Positions 8,816-17,970 of a stretch of DNA of 64,000 nucleotides are shown here, one piece after another. Source of the stretch: Nitrincola schmidtii (GTDB lineage Bacteria; Pseudomonadota; Gammaproteobacteria; Pseudomonadales; Balneatricaceae); contig NZ_WBOL01000003.1 in NCBI RefSeq assembly GCF_008973715.1, positions 124,001 through 188,000 on the forward strand. Reading direction: 5' to 3'. Positions within the stretch are counted from its first letter, which is position 1; each line of letters starts with the position of its first letter. Made by a program: the position numbers and the translations under genes. The notes beneath the pieces are model-generated. The model ran no database searches and had not been told where the DNA came from. It saw only the letters and a program-made list of their open reading frames with translations.

Positions 8816-10420
8816 ATGATGTTAAGTATACGTACGCAGTTATTGGTGTTAGTGGGTGCGCTGTTGGCAGTGATTTTGGGTATGCAAGGTGTGTATCTGA
8901 ATCTCAGTAAAGCGGATCTGCTAAGTGAGCAAATAGGTATGCGTGCGTTGAGTGTTGCGAAAACTGTCGCTGTCATTCCTGAGTTGGTTAACGCATTTGA
9001 TGATCCTGATCCCGCCGCCATCATTCAACCCATTGCTGAAAGAGTTAGAAAAGAAACCGGTGCCGCTTATGTCGTTGTGGGTAATCGTGAGGAAATACGA
9101 TATTCGCATCCGGTACCTGAAAGAATCGGTGGTCGTATGGTAGGCGACGATAATGATCCTGCGTTGATTGAGGGTCGATCCTATGTCTCTCTGGCGACAG
9201 GAACTCTGGGTGAAGCGATGCGGGGCAAAACTCCAGTCAGAAACGCTTCGGGTGAAATTATCGGTGTGGTTTCGGTCGGTTTTATGCTGGAAAAAGTCAG
9301 TCAGGATGTTGGAAGGTATTTATACCTAGGCTGGTTGATGATCGCTGGATCAGTGTTTATGGGTTTGACAGGTGCGGTTTGGTTATCAGCGCATTTTAAA
9401 CGTCTCATTTTAGGGCTTGAGCCTCGTGAAATAGCTAGATTAGTCAATGAGAAGGAGGCGATTCTTCAATCAATACATGAAGGGATAGTTGCAGTTAATA
9501 AAGAGGGTCACATCACTCTGTTAAATCAATCGGCTAAACGAACCTTAGGTATTCGTGATGATCGAGAATATCTAGGGGCTCCCATTGATCAACTGGTACC
9601 GAACTCGCGCCTACAAGAGGTGCTGACTCAAGGTGAGAAGCAGTATGATCGCGAACTCTGGGTAGGTGATGTGCCAGTTGTCGTTAACCGTATTCCTATT
9701 TTTAACCCGCAAGGCGGTGTGGATGGTGCTGTCTCCACGTTTCGCAGTCAAAAAGAGATCCGTGAGCTTTACACGGCATTAAAAAAAGTCAGTGCAGATG
9801 CAGATTTGCTTCGTGAGCAGGCCCATGAGTTTTCCAATCGTCTTTATACTATTTCTGGTTTGCTTCAGCTAAATCAAATTGATGAGGCCTTAGCGATGAT
9901 TCATCAAGAGGGTCGAGCTGAACAGGATGAAGTGCGTTTTGTATTGCAACATCTAAAAAATCCGGTTTTAGGGGCTATGTTACTCGCTAAAATGAATACA
10001 GCTAGGCAAAAGTGTGTTCAATTTGAATTAGATAATAATAGTTCTTTAGAGATAGATTTGAATCAGCAAGGACAAGATGTTCTGATGAAAGTGATGAGTA
10101 ATTTGATTGATAATGCTTTTGATGCAGCAATAGAAAGAGAGAGTGTAGCTGCTCGAGTGCGAGTCTTTTTCACCGATCTTGGAGACCAAGTGCTGATTGA
10201 AGTTGAGGACTCTGGTTTGGGTTTGCAGCCTGACGAGCTGGCTGTCATTACTCAGCAAGGTTACTCCACTAAAGAGGGTAATCATCAAGGCATTGGTCTT
10301 GCTTTGATTGAGCGTTATGCCACGATGTATTCAGGAAACTTATATTTAGAAGAGGGTGAATTGGGTGGCGCTTGTTTTGTGGTTACTTTAGAAAAATCCT
10401 TAATCTGCAATAGCCTATAA
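8816..10420 (+). CDS. CitA/DcuS/DctS-type sensor histidine kinase
   Basis: Membrane sensor kinase of 534 aa that probably senses a C4-dicarboxylate, citrate or related carboxylate. Membrane helices are at about residues 9-30 and 169-190 and enclose a periplasmic PAS-like sensor domain. A cytoplasmic PAS domain covers about 215-315. The phospho-acceptor is His337 in REQAHEFSNRLYTISGLLQL, typical of the CitA/DcuS family, and is followed by an ATPase domain (NLIDNAFDAA, DSGLGL, GIGLAL). AAGGAG lies upstream of the ATG at 8816. The response regulator follows after 12 bases, then a tripartite carboxylate transporter. The actual ligand is unknown. Confidence 0.92.
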   Translation: MMLSIRTQLLVLVGALLAVILGMQGVYLNLSKADLLSEQIGMRALSVAKTVAVIPELVNAFDDPDPAAIIQPIAERVRKETGAAYVVVGNREEIRYSHPVPERIGGRMVGDDNDPALIEGRSYVSLATGTLGEAMRGKTPVRNASGEIIGVVSVGFMLEKVSQDVGRYLYLGWLMIAGSVFMGLTGAVWLSAHFKRLILGLEPREIARLVNEKEAILQSIHEGIVAVNKEGHITLLNQSAKRTLGIRDDREYLGAPIDQLVPNSRLQEVLTQGEKQYDRELWVGDVPVVVNRIPIFNPQGGVDGAVSTFRSQKEIRELYTALKKVSADADLLREQAHEFSNRLYTISGLLQLNQIDEALAMIHQEGRAEQDEVRFVLQHLKNPVLGAMLLAKMNTARQKCVQFELDNNSSLEIDLNQQGQDVLMKVMSNLIDNAFDAAIERESVAARVRVFFTDLGDQVLIEVEDSGLGLQPDELAVITQQGYSTKEGNHQGIGLALIERYATMYSGNLYLEEGELGGACFVVTLEKSLICNSL

Positions 10421-10432
10421 AGGAAACCTAAG

Positions 10433-11119
10433 ATGACATATCAAGTGTTGATCATTGAAGATGACTTTCGCGTTGCAGATATCAATCGTCAGTTTATTGA
10501 GCAATCAGATGGTTTTTCAGTCGCTGCTATTTGTCATAACGCGGCTGATAGCTTATCGTTTTTAGATAGCCAATCAACATTACCCGATTTGGTTTTGTTA
10601 GATGCTTACATTCCTGATGTCAATGGACTTGAGTTGCTCTGGGAAATACGTCGTCGATATCGTTCTATTGATATCGTTATGCTCACCGCAGCTCGTGAAG
10701 TTGAAACGATTCAAGAGGCGCTTAGGGGAGGAGTATTTGATTACCTTATTAAGCCCATTGAAAGTTCCCGTATGTCACAGATGTTGCAACGTTTTCAGCA
10801 TGAAAAAATGTTCTTGTCTCAGCATAATGAATTGGAGCAAGGACAGCTAGATAAAGCACTTATTCGAAATAAAGGAGTTGATAGTGGAGATGTAAAGCTT
10901 CCTAAAGGTATAGATCCGTTAACCTTAGGTCGCATACGAGAGGGTCTAGGTATGTTTAATGTTCCTCAAACCGCATCATCCTTAGCGCAATATACGGGAG
11001 TCAGTCGATCCACAGCGCGTCGATATCTCGAGCACATGGTTGCGAATGGGGAGGTTCAGGCTGAGTTAGATTATGGAGAAGTAGGAAGACCTGAGCGTCG
11101 CTATCGTGCAAAACAATGA
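10433..11119 (+). CDS. CitB/DcuR-type response regulator
   Basis: DNA-binding partner of the upstream kinase, 228 aa. The receiver domain (residues 1-120) has the acidic pair ED-D at 9-11, phospho-acceptor Asp57 (LVLLDAYIPDVNG) and the conserved Lys in LIKPIES. The C-terminal part carries a helix-turn-helix (SLAQYTGVSRSTARRYLEHMV), as in CitB and DcuR. AAAGGAAA precedes the ATG. It probably activates the tct genes that begin 143 bases downstream; a tandem 9-base repeat lies between them. Confidence 0.93.
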   Translation: MTYQVLIIEDDFRVADINRQFIEQSDGFSVAAICHNAADSLSFLDSQSTLPDLVLLDAYIPDVNGLELLWEIRRRYRSIDIVMLTAAREVETIQEALRGGVFDYLIKPIESSRMSQMLQRFQHEKMFLSQHNELEQGQLDKALIRNKGVDSGDVKLPKGIDPLTLGRIREGLGMFNVPQTASSLAQYTGVSRSTARRYLEHMVANGEVQAELDYGEVGRPERRYRAKQ

Positions 11120-11136
11120 TGCTTTGCGTTAGGCTG

Positions 11137-11154
11137 TGAACAAAATGAACAAAA
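11137..11154 (+). promoter_or_regulatory. tandem 9-base repeat upstream of tctC
   Basis: TGAACAAAA occurs twice head to tail (11137-11145 and 11146-11154), between the regulator stop and tctC. Direct repeats of this sort are common binding sites for CitB/DcuR-type regulators. Assignment as the operator is inference from position only, and no clear promoter elements could be assigned next to it. Confidence 0.4.
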
Positions 11155-11262
11155 TGGAGTTTATAGGCTTTTTTCAAAAAATGACCATAAGCTTGTGTGA
11201 GTAGAACCTACTGATTAGATTCAATACAAACTAAAAGAAAGATAAAAACCATGGAGTTTGTT

Positions 11263-12261
11263 ATGAAAGTGAATCTGAGTACACCTCTCAAGTCCCTCGC
11301 ATTGATCGGAGCGGCCTTAACCTTGACCGCTGGTATGGCTGCGCAATCCGTTGCTAGTGATTGGAAACCCTCAAAAGCAGTCGAGTTTATCGCGCCGGCT
11401 AACCCAGGTGGTGGTTGGGATACCTTGGTAAGAACAGCAGCAAATGTTATTCGTACTGAAAACCTCGCAGAAGTTAACTTTGCAGCAATCAACGTTCCAG
11501 GCGGCGGTGGTGCGGTTGCTTGGGCGCAAATTGCCCGCGATAACCGTAACGATCACAAACTTTTTGCTACTAGTCCTCCAATCATTCTCGTGCCGTTAGC
11601 AGGCACTTCTCGCTTTAATCACACCGATTTTACCCCTGTGGCACGGTTAATTACGGATTATTCAATCGTACTAGTAGCGAATGACTCACCCTATCAAGAT
11701 ATTAATGATCTGTTTGCTGCAATTGGCGAAAACCCTCGTTTGAGTGTGGGTGGTGGCTCTGCAGCTGGTTCAATGGATCATATCTCTATTGCGGGCGCAG
11801 CAGCGGCAGCAGGTTTAAATGCAGCGTCAGTTAACTATATTGCTTTTTCCGGTGGTGGTGAGGCGATGACCAGTTTATTAGGTGGTCACGTTGAAGCGGT
11901 TATTACCGGTGCCGGTGAAGCTGTGGCGCAACTGCAAGGTGGTGATTTGCGCGCATTAGGTGTGTCTTCACCAGAGCGTATTCCCGGTCTGGATGTGCCT
12001 ACTTATAAAGAGCAAGGCGTAGACTATACCTTTGATATCTGGCGTGGTGTGATGGCTCCCAAGGATATTCCTGAAGAAGCGTTACGCTACTACGAAGATC
12101 TGTTTGCTCGCATGATGGAAACCGATGATTGGAAAGAAGCGACTGAGCGCCTAGGCTGGTTGGATGCTTATCAAAACAGTGAAGAGTTTGGTGCCTTCTT
12201 GGATGGTCAGTTAGAACAGTTCCGTGCAGTTTTAGGTGAGCTAGGTCTGTTGCGTAATTGA
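11263..12261 (+). CDS. tctC: tripartite tricarboxylate transporter substrate-binding protein, TctC family
   Basis: Periplasmic solute-binding protein that captures a carboxylate such as citrate for the TctAB membrane proteins. A Sec signal peptide covers about residues 1-31 (ALIGAALTLTAGMAAQSVAS). The mature protein has the family's opening KAVEFIAPANPGGGWDT and the ligand loop GGGSAAGSMDH. The ATG at 11263 was preferred over one four codons earlier because GGAG lies 6 bases before it. It is the first gene of a tctC-tctB-tctA set behind a two-component system. The substrate cannot be read from sequence. Confidence 0.93.
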   Translation: MKVNLSTPLKSLALIGAALTLTAGMAAQSVASDWKPSKAVEFIAPANPGGGWDTLVRTAANVIRTENLAEVNFAAINVPGGGGAVAWAQIARDNRNDHKLFATSPPIILVPLAGTSRFNHTDFTPVARLITDYSIVLVANDSPYQDINDLFAAIGENPRLSVGGGSAAGSMDHISIAGAAAAAGLNAASVNYIAFSGGGEAMTSLLGGHVEAVITGAGEAVAQLQGGDLRALGVSSPERIPGLDVPTYKEQGVDYTFDIWRGVMAPKDIPEEALRYYEDLFARMMETDDWKEATERLGWLDAYQNSEEFGAFLDGQLEQFRAVLGELGLLRN

Positions 12262-12337
12262 TTTAGGTCTATTCGGCGCTGATGGAGCTTTATTTCCATC
12301 AGCGTTCTTTCCAATTTTTCATCCGGATGATCCTAAT

Positions 12338-12835
12338 ATGCTACGACTTAATATCAATCAACTCCTCGCTGTTATTCTGTTTGTCTCTTCACTGGGTTAT
12401 TTGTGGATGGCATTTCAAATACCTGTTTTTCCTATTCCTCGTCCTGTTGATTCAGATGCTTTTCCTAAAATGCTGGGTCTTTGTCTCTTAATCTTATCGG
12501 TGTTTCTTTTTCTTGAAAAAGTACCCGCTAATGTCGCGGAAGATAAGACATCTAAAGAAGCAGATGTTGCAGATGATTTACCTCAAACGGGCATTATGAA
12601 TCCAAAGATGCAGGTATTAGGAGCATCTGTTGGTGTCCTTGCCTATGCATTCTTGATAAAACCACTAGGTTTCTTGGCCGCCTCTATCATATTAGGGGTC
12701 GGTCTAGCCTATTGGTTTGGTTATCGCAATCATGTCGTGAATTTTGTAACCGTAGGTAGCATCGTGTTGTCATTATATTTGTTGCTGAGTAAGGTGTTGG
12801 GAATCTATCTCCCTCAAGGGATTATCCCTTTTTAA
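12338..12835 (+). CDS. tctB: tripartite tricarboxylate transporter small membrane subunit TctB
   Basis: Small inner-membrane subunit of 165 aa with about four predicted helices: near residues 7-25, 42-60, 88-110 and 115-155. The opening NINQLLAVILFVSSLGYLW and the linker FPIPRPVDSDAFPK are typical of TctB. It lies between tctC and tctA with spacers of 76 and 52 bases. The ribosome site is weak. Confidence 0.88.
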   Translation: MLRLNINQLLAVILFVSSLGYLWMAFQIPVFPIPRPVDSDAFPKMLGLCLLILSVFLFLEKVPANVAEDKTSKEADVADDLPQTGIMNPKMQVLGASVGVLAYAFLIKPLGFLAASIILGVGLAYWFGYRNHVVNFVTVGSIVLSLYLLLSKVLGIYLPQGIIPF

Positions 12836-12887
12836 GTCTTATAGTTATCTATCTGTTCGAATACTTAATAATAAGAAGGTTTTCCCT

Positions 12888-14378
12888 ATGGAAGCTTTAA
12901 ATAACCTGATGTATGGATTCAGTATTGCACTGGATCCTATCAACTTGATGTATGTATTCATCGGTGTTTTTGCAGGCACAATAATCGGTATGTTGCCTGG
13001 GTTAGGACCGATGAGTGCATTGGCATTGATGATCCCAATTACCTTCAATCTTAACCCTGCTACCGGATTGATCTTAATGGCAGGGGTCTACTATGGCGCT
13101 ATATTTGGTGGGTCAACCTCATCTATCTTGCTGAATGCTCCCGGTGTTGCTGGGACAGTAGCGACTTCTTTTGATGGCTATCCCATGGCACAAAAAGGGA
13201 TGGCGGGTAAGGCGTTAGCAATTGCTGCCTATGCATCGTTTGTGGGTGGAACCATCTCTATTATTGGCTTAATGTTCATTGCGCCTTTATTGTCAAAAGT
13301 TGCAGTCAGTTTTGGTCCTGCTGAATACTTTGCGTTGATGGTTTTGGGATTAACTGCGGTGGTTAGTTTATCTGATAAGTCTTTGGTTAAAGGACTGATT
13401 GCAGCCATTGTAGGCATGATGATTTCGATTGTGGGTATGGATCTTCAGACGGGTACTGAGCGATATACTTTTGGCAGTATCGAGATGCTGGATGGTATCA
13501 ACTTTCTAGTTGTTGCTTTGGGTATTTTTGCGCTGGCTGAAGTGTTTTACATGCTATTGCGTGGCGGTAAAAAGGTTCAGAAGCGTAATGAAATTGGTTC
13601 CTTAAAACTATCCATGTCTGAAGTTAAAGAAATGGCGGCACCCGTAGCGCGAAGCTCTGTCTTGGGCTTCTTTACCGGTGTTCTTCCAGGTGCGGGTGCA
13701 ACTATTGGCTCTTTCTTGGGCTACAGTATGGAAAAGCGCTTGGCCAAAGATGGTGATACCTTCGGCAAGGGTAATATTAAAGGGGTTGCTGCGCCAGAGT
13801 CAGCTAATAACGCGGCTTGTGGTGGTTCCTTTGTTCCTTTGTTAACCTTGGGTGTTCCGGGTTCGGGTACTACTGCTGTTTTATTGGGTGCGTTATTGGT
13901 AATGGGTGTGACACCCGGTCCGATGATGATCGAGCAGCGTCCCGATGTGTTTTGGGGGGTTATTGCCAGTATGTATGTTGGTAATATATTCCTGTTGGTA
14001 CTTAATCTTCCCTTGATCCCTTATATCGCCAGAATTCTTGATGCACCAAGAGCCTTATTGCTATCACTAATTCTGATCTTCTGCATGGTAGGTGTCTACG
14101 GATTAAACTTCAGTAGCTTCGATTTGGTGTTGCTCCTCGTCTTTGGTTTGATCGGTTTGGTCATGCGTTTGAATGGCTTCCCTGCGGCGCCGTTGATCTT
14201 AGGTTTGATCCTTGGTGCGCTGATGGAAGAGTCCATGCGTCGAGCTTTGCAAATCTCAGGGGGTGATTGGTCGATCTTTATTGATAAGCCTATCTCTTTG
14301 GTGCTCTTATTGATTGCCTTGCTATCACTAGGTTTACCAGTAGTTAAGAAGATGATTCAAAAATCACGTTCAGCATAA
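12888..14378 (+). CDS. tctA: tripartite tricarboxylate transporter large permease TctA
   Basis: Large permease of the TTT system, 496 aa with 10-12 predicted membrane helices, driving ion-coupled uptake. The two signature regions are present: GTIIGMLPGLGPMSALAL with YYGAIFGGSTSSILLN in the first half, and FFTGVLPGAGATIGSFLGY with LTLGVPGSGTTAVLLGAL in the second. AAGAAGG precedes the start. It is the last gene of the transporter set and is followed by a large inverted-repeat element. Confidence 0.95.
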   Translation: MEALNNLMYGFSIALDPINLMYVFIGVFAGTIIGMLPGLGPMSALALMIPITFNLNPATGLILMAGVYYGAIFGGSTSSILLNAPGVAGTVATSFDGYPMAQKGMAGKALAIAAYASFVGGTISIIGLMFIAPLLSKVAVSFGPAEYFALMVLGLTAVVSLSDKSLVKGLIAAIVGMMISIVGMDLQTGTERYTFGSIEMLDGINFLVVALGIFALAEVFYMLLRGGKKVQKRNEIGSLKLSMSEVKEMAAPVARSSVLGFFTGVLPGAGATIGSFLGYSMEKRLAKDGDTFGKGNIKGVAAPESANNAACGGSFVPLLTLGVPGSGTTAVLLGALLVMGVTPGPMMIEQRPDVFWGVIASMYVGNIFLLVLNLPLIPYIARILDAPRALLLSLILIFCMVGVYGLNFSSFDLVLLLVFGLIGLVMRLNGFPAAPLILGLILGALMEESMRRALQISGGDWSIFIDKPISLVLLLIALLSLGLPVVKKMIQKSRSA

Positions 14379-14387
14379 CTTGGAAAA

Positions 14388-14490
14388 GCTGGATGTACTG
14401 GGTTTGTGAGACCGTCTGACGCCAAGGATGGCGTCAGTCGAGCGGCCAGGGAAGGCGAAAAGCGTGTCTCACAAAGCCAGTATGTCCAGC
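14388..14490. repeat. nested inverted-repeat element, copy B
   Basis: Outer 25-base arms at 14388-14412 and 14466-14490 pair at 22 positions. A perfect inner hairpin at 14416-14437 has stem CTGACGCCA/TGGCGTCAG and loop AGGA. The core is the reverse complement of the core of the element at 4083-4160, and the unpaired spacer lies on the matching side when that strand is read. It sits just after tctA and could act as a terminator or a REP-like element; no transposase is near. Confidence 0.65.
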
Positions 14491-14587
14491 GTTACTACAA
14501 ACTATTAACCACTCATAGCGCTTAGAAGTCTAGAAAGTTATAATATAGCCACTTTTTCTTAACGGTTTTTATAGCTTTGCAATTGAT

Positions 14588-15220
14588 ATGACTAAGATGA
14601 CTGCGCTTGATGAAATTCACCAATTCCTTCCTTGTGAAACTCCCGATAGTTGGATTGCCGTGGCAACTAGGCCTGAAAACCTAAGCTTGTTGCTGACTGA
14701 TCATGCGCATTGCGAGAAGAAGGCTGCTTCGACTGCGATGACATTGATGTTTCGTTACGTGGATCGTCCCGATCTTCTGAATAAAATGTCGCGTTTGGCT
14801 CGAGAAGAGTTGATCCATTTTGAGCAAGTGTTGGCGATTATGCAGGATCGCGGTATGGAATATGGACATTTAACGTCGTCACGTTATGCTGGTGGTATGC
14901 GCAAGCATGTGCGTACATCTGAACCAGGTCGATTGATTGATACCTTAATTATTGGTGCTTTAATTGAAGCGCGATCTTGTGAGCGTTTTGCTAAGTTAGC
15001 GCCTTTTTTAGATGAGCCTTTGGCAAAGTTTTATCGCTCATTATTAAAGTCTGAAGCGCGACACTATCAGGATTATCTGTTTTTAGCACAGGAGTATGCA
15101 GGCGGTCCGATTGATGATCGTATTGCGTTATTTCGCGAGGCAGAGCGTGAATTGATTGAGCTTCCTGACGAAGAGTTTCGATTCCACAGCGGGGTTCCGG
15201 TCGAAGCTGTTGCTAGTTAA
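14588..15220 (+). CDS. miaE: tRNA-(ms2io6A) hydroxylase
   Basis: MiaE is a diiron monooxygenase that hydroxylates 2-methylthio-N6-isopentenyl-adenosine at position 37 of some tRNAs. The 210-aa protein is all-helical and ferritin-like, with metal-ligand motifs EKKAA near residue 40, EELIHFEQ near 76, EARSCERF near 129 and the second ExxH, SEARHYQDY, near 160. It is alone on this strand between the repeat element and the convergent lpxH. Confidence 0.93.
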   Translation: MTKMTALDEIHQFLPCETPDSWIAVATRPENLSLLLTDHAHCEKKAASTAMTLMFRYVDRPDLLNKMSRLAREELIHFEQVLAIMQDRGMEYGHLTSSRYAGGMRKHVRTSEPGRLIDTLIIGALIEARSCERFAKLAPFLDEPLAKFYRSLLKSEARHYQDYLFLAQEYAGGPIDDRIALFREAERELIELPDEEFRFHSGVPVEAVAS

Positions 15221-15228
15221 CGAAAGGG

Positions 15229-15954
15229 TTAAAGTTCAACGCTAATCAGTTCGGTTCCTTCTGGGGTGGCGTGAATATACCATCCCTTCTTATCCCAATC
15301 ACCTAAGACTATTCTTTCAGCTGGTTTATTGTTGATAGTGAGCTGGTGTCGAGCTGGGCGGTGAGTATGTCCATGAATGAGTCGGGTTACAGATGCTTTG
15401 TCCATCACGTGTTCTAAAGTCTGCTGATTAACATCCATGATTTCTTGATTTTTTTCTGCGCCTCGCATTTGGCTTTCGGCTCGCAAGTTTTCCGCGATGG
15501 CGATGCGTTCTTGAATGGTTTTGCTCAAGAAAGCCTGTTTCCATAAGGGATCACGCACTGTTTTTCGAAAAGCTTGGTATTCAATATCATCGGTGCAAAG
15601 CTGATCACCGTGCATGAGCAGGGTTAAAACACCATCTGGAAAGCGAAGTTTAAACGCTTCGGGTAGAAGTTGAGCGCCTGCTTTTTGTAGCCAAGCATTG
15701 CCAACCAAAAAGTCTCGATTACCGGCTTGAAAAAAAATCTGCAATCCCTGCCGATGTAATTGATAAAGCTGATCGGCTAATAGGTCTGTCCCGGGTAAAG
15801 GAGCGTCGTCGCCGATCCAGTATTCAAAAAGATCACCCAATATATAGAGCTGACGACAACCCTGAGGTAGGTTATTCAGTAAGCGGGTTAGCCCCGACAT
15901 GATGTCAGGGCGTGTCGGTTGCAAATGAAGATCAGAAATCAGCAACAGCGACAT
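15229..15954 (-). CDS. lpxH: UDP-2,3-diacylglucosamine diphosphatase
   Basis: LpxH cleaves UDP-2,3-diacylglucosamine to lipid X and UMP in lipid A synthesis. The 241-aa calcineurin-like phosphoesterase has all metal motifs in order: ISDLHL at residues 6-11, GDLFEYWIGDD near 41, GNRD, MHGDQ and GHTHRPA near 195. It lies 8 bases downstream of ppiB on the same strand, as in pseudomonads, and converges with miaE. Confidence 0.96.
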   Translation of the reverse strand: MSLLLISDLHLQPTRPDIMSGLTRLLNNLPQGCRQLYILGDLFEYWIGDDAPLPGTDLLADQLYQLHRQGLQIFFQAGNRDFLVGNAWLQKAGAQLLPEAFKLRFPDGVLTLLMHGDQLCTDDIEYQAFRKTVRDPLWKQAFLSKTIQERIAIAENLRAESQMRGAEKNQEIMDVNQQTLEHVMDKASVTRLIHGHTHRPARHQLTINNKPAERIVLGDWDKKGWYIHATPEGTELISVEL

Positions 15955-15962
15955 AGGTTTGC

Positions 15963-16478
15963 TTATTCAGCAGCTTTTTCAGCCGATTCAACGATTTCTG
16001 CTGATTCAATGATGACATCTTCCGCAGGAACATCTTGGTGACCGGCGCGAGAGGTGGTTTTGACACCTTTGATTTTGTTAACCACGTCCATACCATTAAC
16101 TACCTTGCCAAAGACGGCATAACCCCAACCCTGAGATGTTTTTGCAGTGTGGTTCAGGAAGCTATTGTCTGAAACGTTGATGAAAAACTGAGCAGAAGCG
16201 GAGTGAGGGTCCATGGTGCGTGCCATAGCCAAAGTACCAGCTTCATTTTTTAAGCCGTTATCCGCTTCATTTTCAATACTTTCACGGGTTTTCTTCTGCG
16301 TCATACCAGGCTCAAATCCACCGCCTTGAATCATGAAGCCGTCAATGACACGATGAAAAATAACGCCATCATAGAAACCTTCTTTGACGTAAGCTTCAAA
16401 ATTAGCAGCAGTTTTGGGTGCTTTTTCATGGTTCAGTTCAATGGTGATATCGCCGTGATTTGTATGCAGAATAATCAT
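15963..16478 (-). CDS. ppiB: cytoplasmic peptidyl-prolyl cis-trans isomerase B
   Basis: Cyclophilin-type PPIase of 171 aa without a signal peptide, so cytoplasmic. It has [20 protein letters not shown] with the catalytic Arg, then [19 protein letters not shown] and a GYAVFGKVV strand. The last ~15 residues ([13 protein letters not shown]) form an acidic tail beyond the normal fold. It is probably co-transcribed with lpxH. Confidence 0.95.
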   Translation of the reverse strand: MIILHTNHGDITIELNHEKAPKTAANFEAYVKEGFYDGVIFHRVIDGFMIQGGGFEPGMTQKKTRESIENEADNGLKNEAGTLAMARTMDPHSASAQFFINVSDNSFLNHTAKTSQGWGYAVFGKVVNGMDVVNKIKGVKTTSRAGHQDVPAEDVIIESAEIVESAEKAAE

Positions 16479-16531
16479 TCATTTGATCCTATGGATGGTT
16501 TTAGTAGGTATTATAAAAACCGCTATTATAC

Positions 16532-17776
16532 TCAAGTCTTGCTTGAGTGCATCTTCGATTTTTCCGAATTGCTGCTAATGATCGCTTCAGCGATATGTAC
16601 GCCGATGGAAAAACAGGCTGTTAACAGGTAGCCACCGGTCGGTGCGTCCCAGTCAATCATTTCACCTGCGCAGAAAACAGTGGGTTTCTTTTTAAGTCTA
16701 AAATCGTTATTAAGCTCACTGAAGGGTACCCCACCTGCGGTACTGATCGCTTCATCTATCGGGCGCATGCCTGTCAGTGTAATGGGGCAGTTTTTTAGAG
16801 CTTCTGCCCATGCGAATGGATCATCGTTGACAATCTCAGGATAAGATTCGCGAACTAAGGCTGCTTTCACAGAAGCGATTCCAGCTTTTCTAAGGTGGTT
16901 GCTAAACGAATTACGGCCTCTGGGCTTTTCAATTCGCTTGATTAACTGCGCAAGTTCGATGTCTGGCATCAGGTCAAGCGTTAACTTGGCGGATTGATTT
17001 AAACTTAGCGCATGTCGGATTTCAGCAGAAAAGGCATAAATAAGACCTCCCTCTAAACCATAATGAGTGAGGATTAGATCGCCTTTTTTCTCTGAATGTT
17101 GGCTTTTAAGGACGGCACCCTTAATGGGAGTGCCTGCATGCTGCTTGCGAAGTACGTTACTCCATTCGCAGGTAAATCCGCAGTTAGAGGCGACCAAGGG
17201 ATTGATCTGTATACCCTGTCGCTGAAGAAGGTTTACCCATTGGCCATCAGAACCGAGTTTTTTCCAACTACCACCACCGGTTGCCAGAATGATTTGATCG
17301 GCGGTGATTATCTGAGGTCCCTCTGGTGATTCAATGTGAAAGCCGCCTTGGTCATCCCAATCAACCCAGCGATGCCGTGTTAAGAGTTCAACACCCTGTT
17401 GATTCAAGCGCGTTAACCAAGCGCGAAGAAGGGGAGCGGCTTTCATTACTTTTGGAAAGACCCTGCCTGAGCTACCAATAAAGCTTGGCTGTTCAAGTTC
17501 ATCCATCCAATTAATAATATCGTTAGGGCCAAAGCGATTTAATAAAGGCTTTAATAAAGATGAGTGATCGCCATAACGTTGCACGAAAGCATCCAGTGCT
17601 TCCGAGTGAGTAATATTTAAGCCACCACGACCTGCCATCAAAAACTTGCGCCCAGGTGTTGGCATCGCCTCATAAATACGCACGGCAACGCCAGCTTTAG
17701 ACAAAATATCTGCCGCCATCAATCCACTGGGACCTGCGCCTATAATTAGGGTGCCGCTGAAATGTGTTGTGGGCAT
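16532..17776 (-). CDS. FAD-dependent oxidoreductase, YhiN/HI0933-like family
   Basis: A 414-aa flavoprotein with an N-terminal dinucleotide fold (IIGAGPSGLMAADILSKAG) and the family segment PGRKFLMAGRGGLNITHSE. The C-terminal part has the second FAD contact region (STAGGVPFSEL, then FCAGEMIDWDAPTGGYLL). It belongs to the HI0933/YhiN group, whose reaction is unknown. It looks closest to a subgroup of about 400 aa with the signature GTGGGSWKKLGSDG-like region around residues 165-180. The nearest genes give no functional hint. Confidence 0.88.
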   Translation of the reverse strand: MPTTHFSGTLIIGAGPSGLMAADILSKAGVAVRIYEAMPTPGRKFLMAGRGGLNITHSEALDAFVQRYGDHSSLLKPLLNRFGPNDIINWMDELEQPSFIGSSGRVFPKVMKAAPLLRAWLTRLNQQGVELLTRHRWVDWDDQGGFHIESPEGPQIITADQIILATGGGSWKKLGSDGQWVNLLQRQGIQINPLVASNCGFTCEWSNVLRKQHAGTPIKGAVLKSQHSEKKGDLILTHYGLEGGLIYAFSAEIRHALSLNQSAKLTLDLMPDIELAQLIKRIEKPRGRNSFSNHLRKAGIASVKAALVRESYPEIVNDDPFAWAEALKNCPITLTGMRPIDEAISTAGGVPFSELNNDFRLKKKPTVFCAGEMIDWDAPTGGYLLTACFSIGVHIAEAIISSNSEKSKMHSSKT

Positions 17777-17970
17777 GTTAGGGTATTTCTCAACATCTAA
17801 TTATGAATCTTAAGTTGCCAAGCTTAACACACGCCGATAAAAGGCTGAAAAATGTGAAACTCTCGGTAAGATCCGTGCGTTCAATGAATGAGTCGGTTTA
17901 TAATAGTCGGTTACTGTCAAGGCAAGCTTTCATCAGCCTTATTTAATATTAGCCAAACAAAGTTGACACT

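Noticed and set aside
11120-11262. Sigma-54 promoter before tctC
   Set aside because: No TGGCAC-N5-TTGC pair is present, and the regulator has no AAA+ sigma-54 activation domain.
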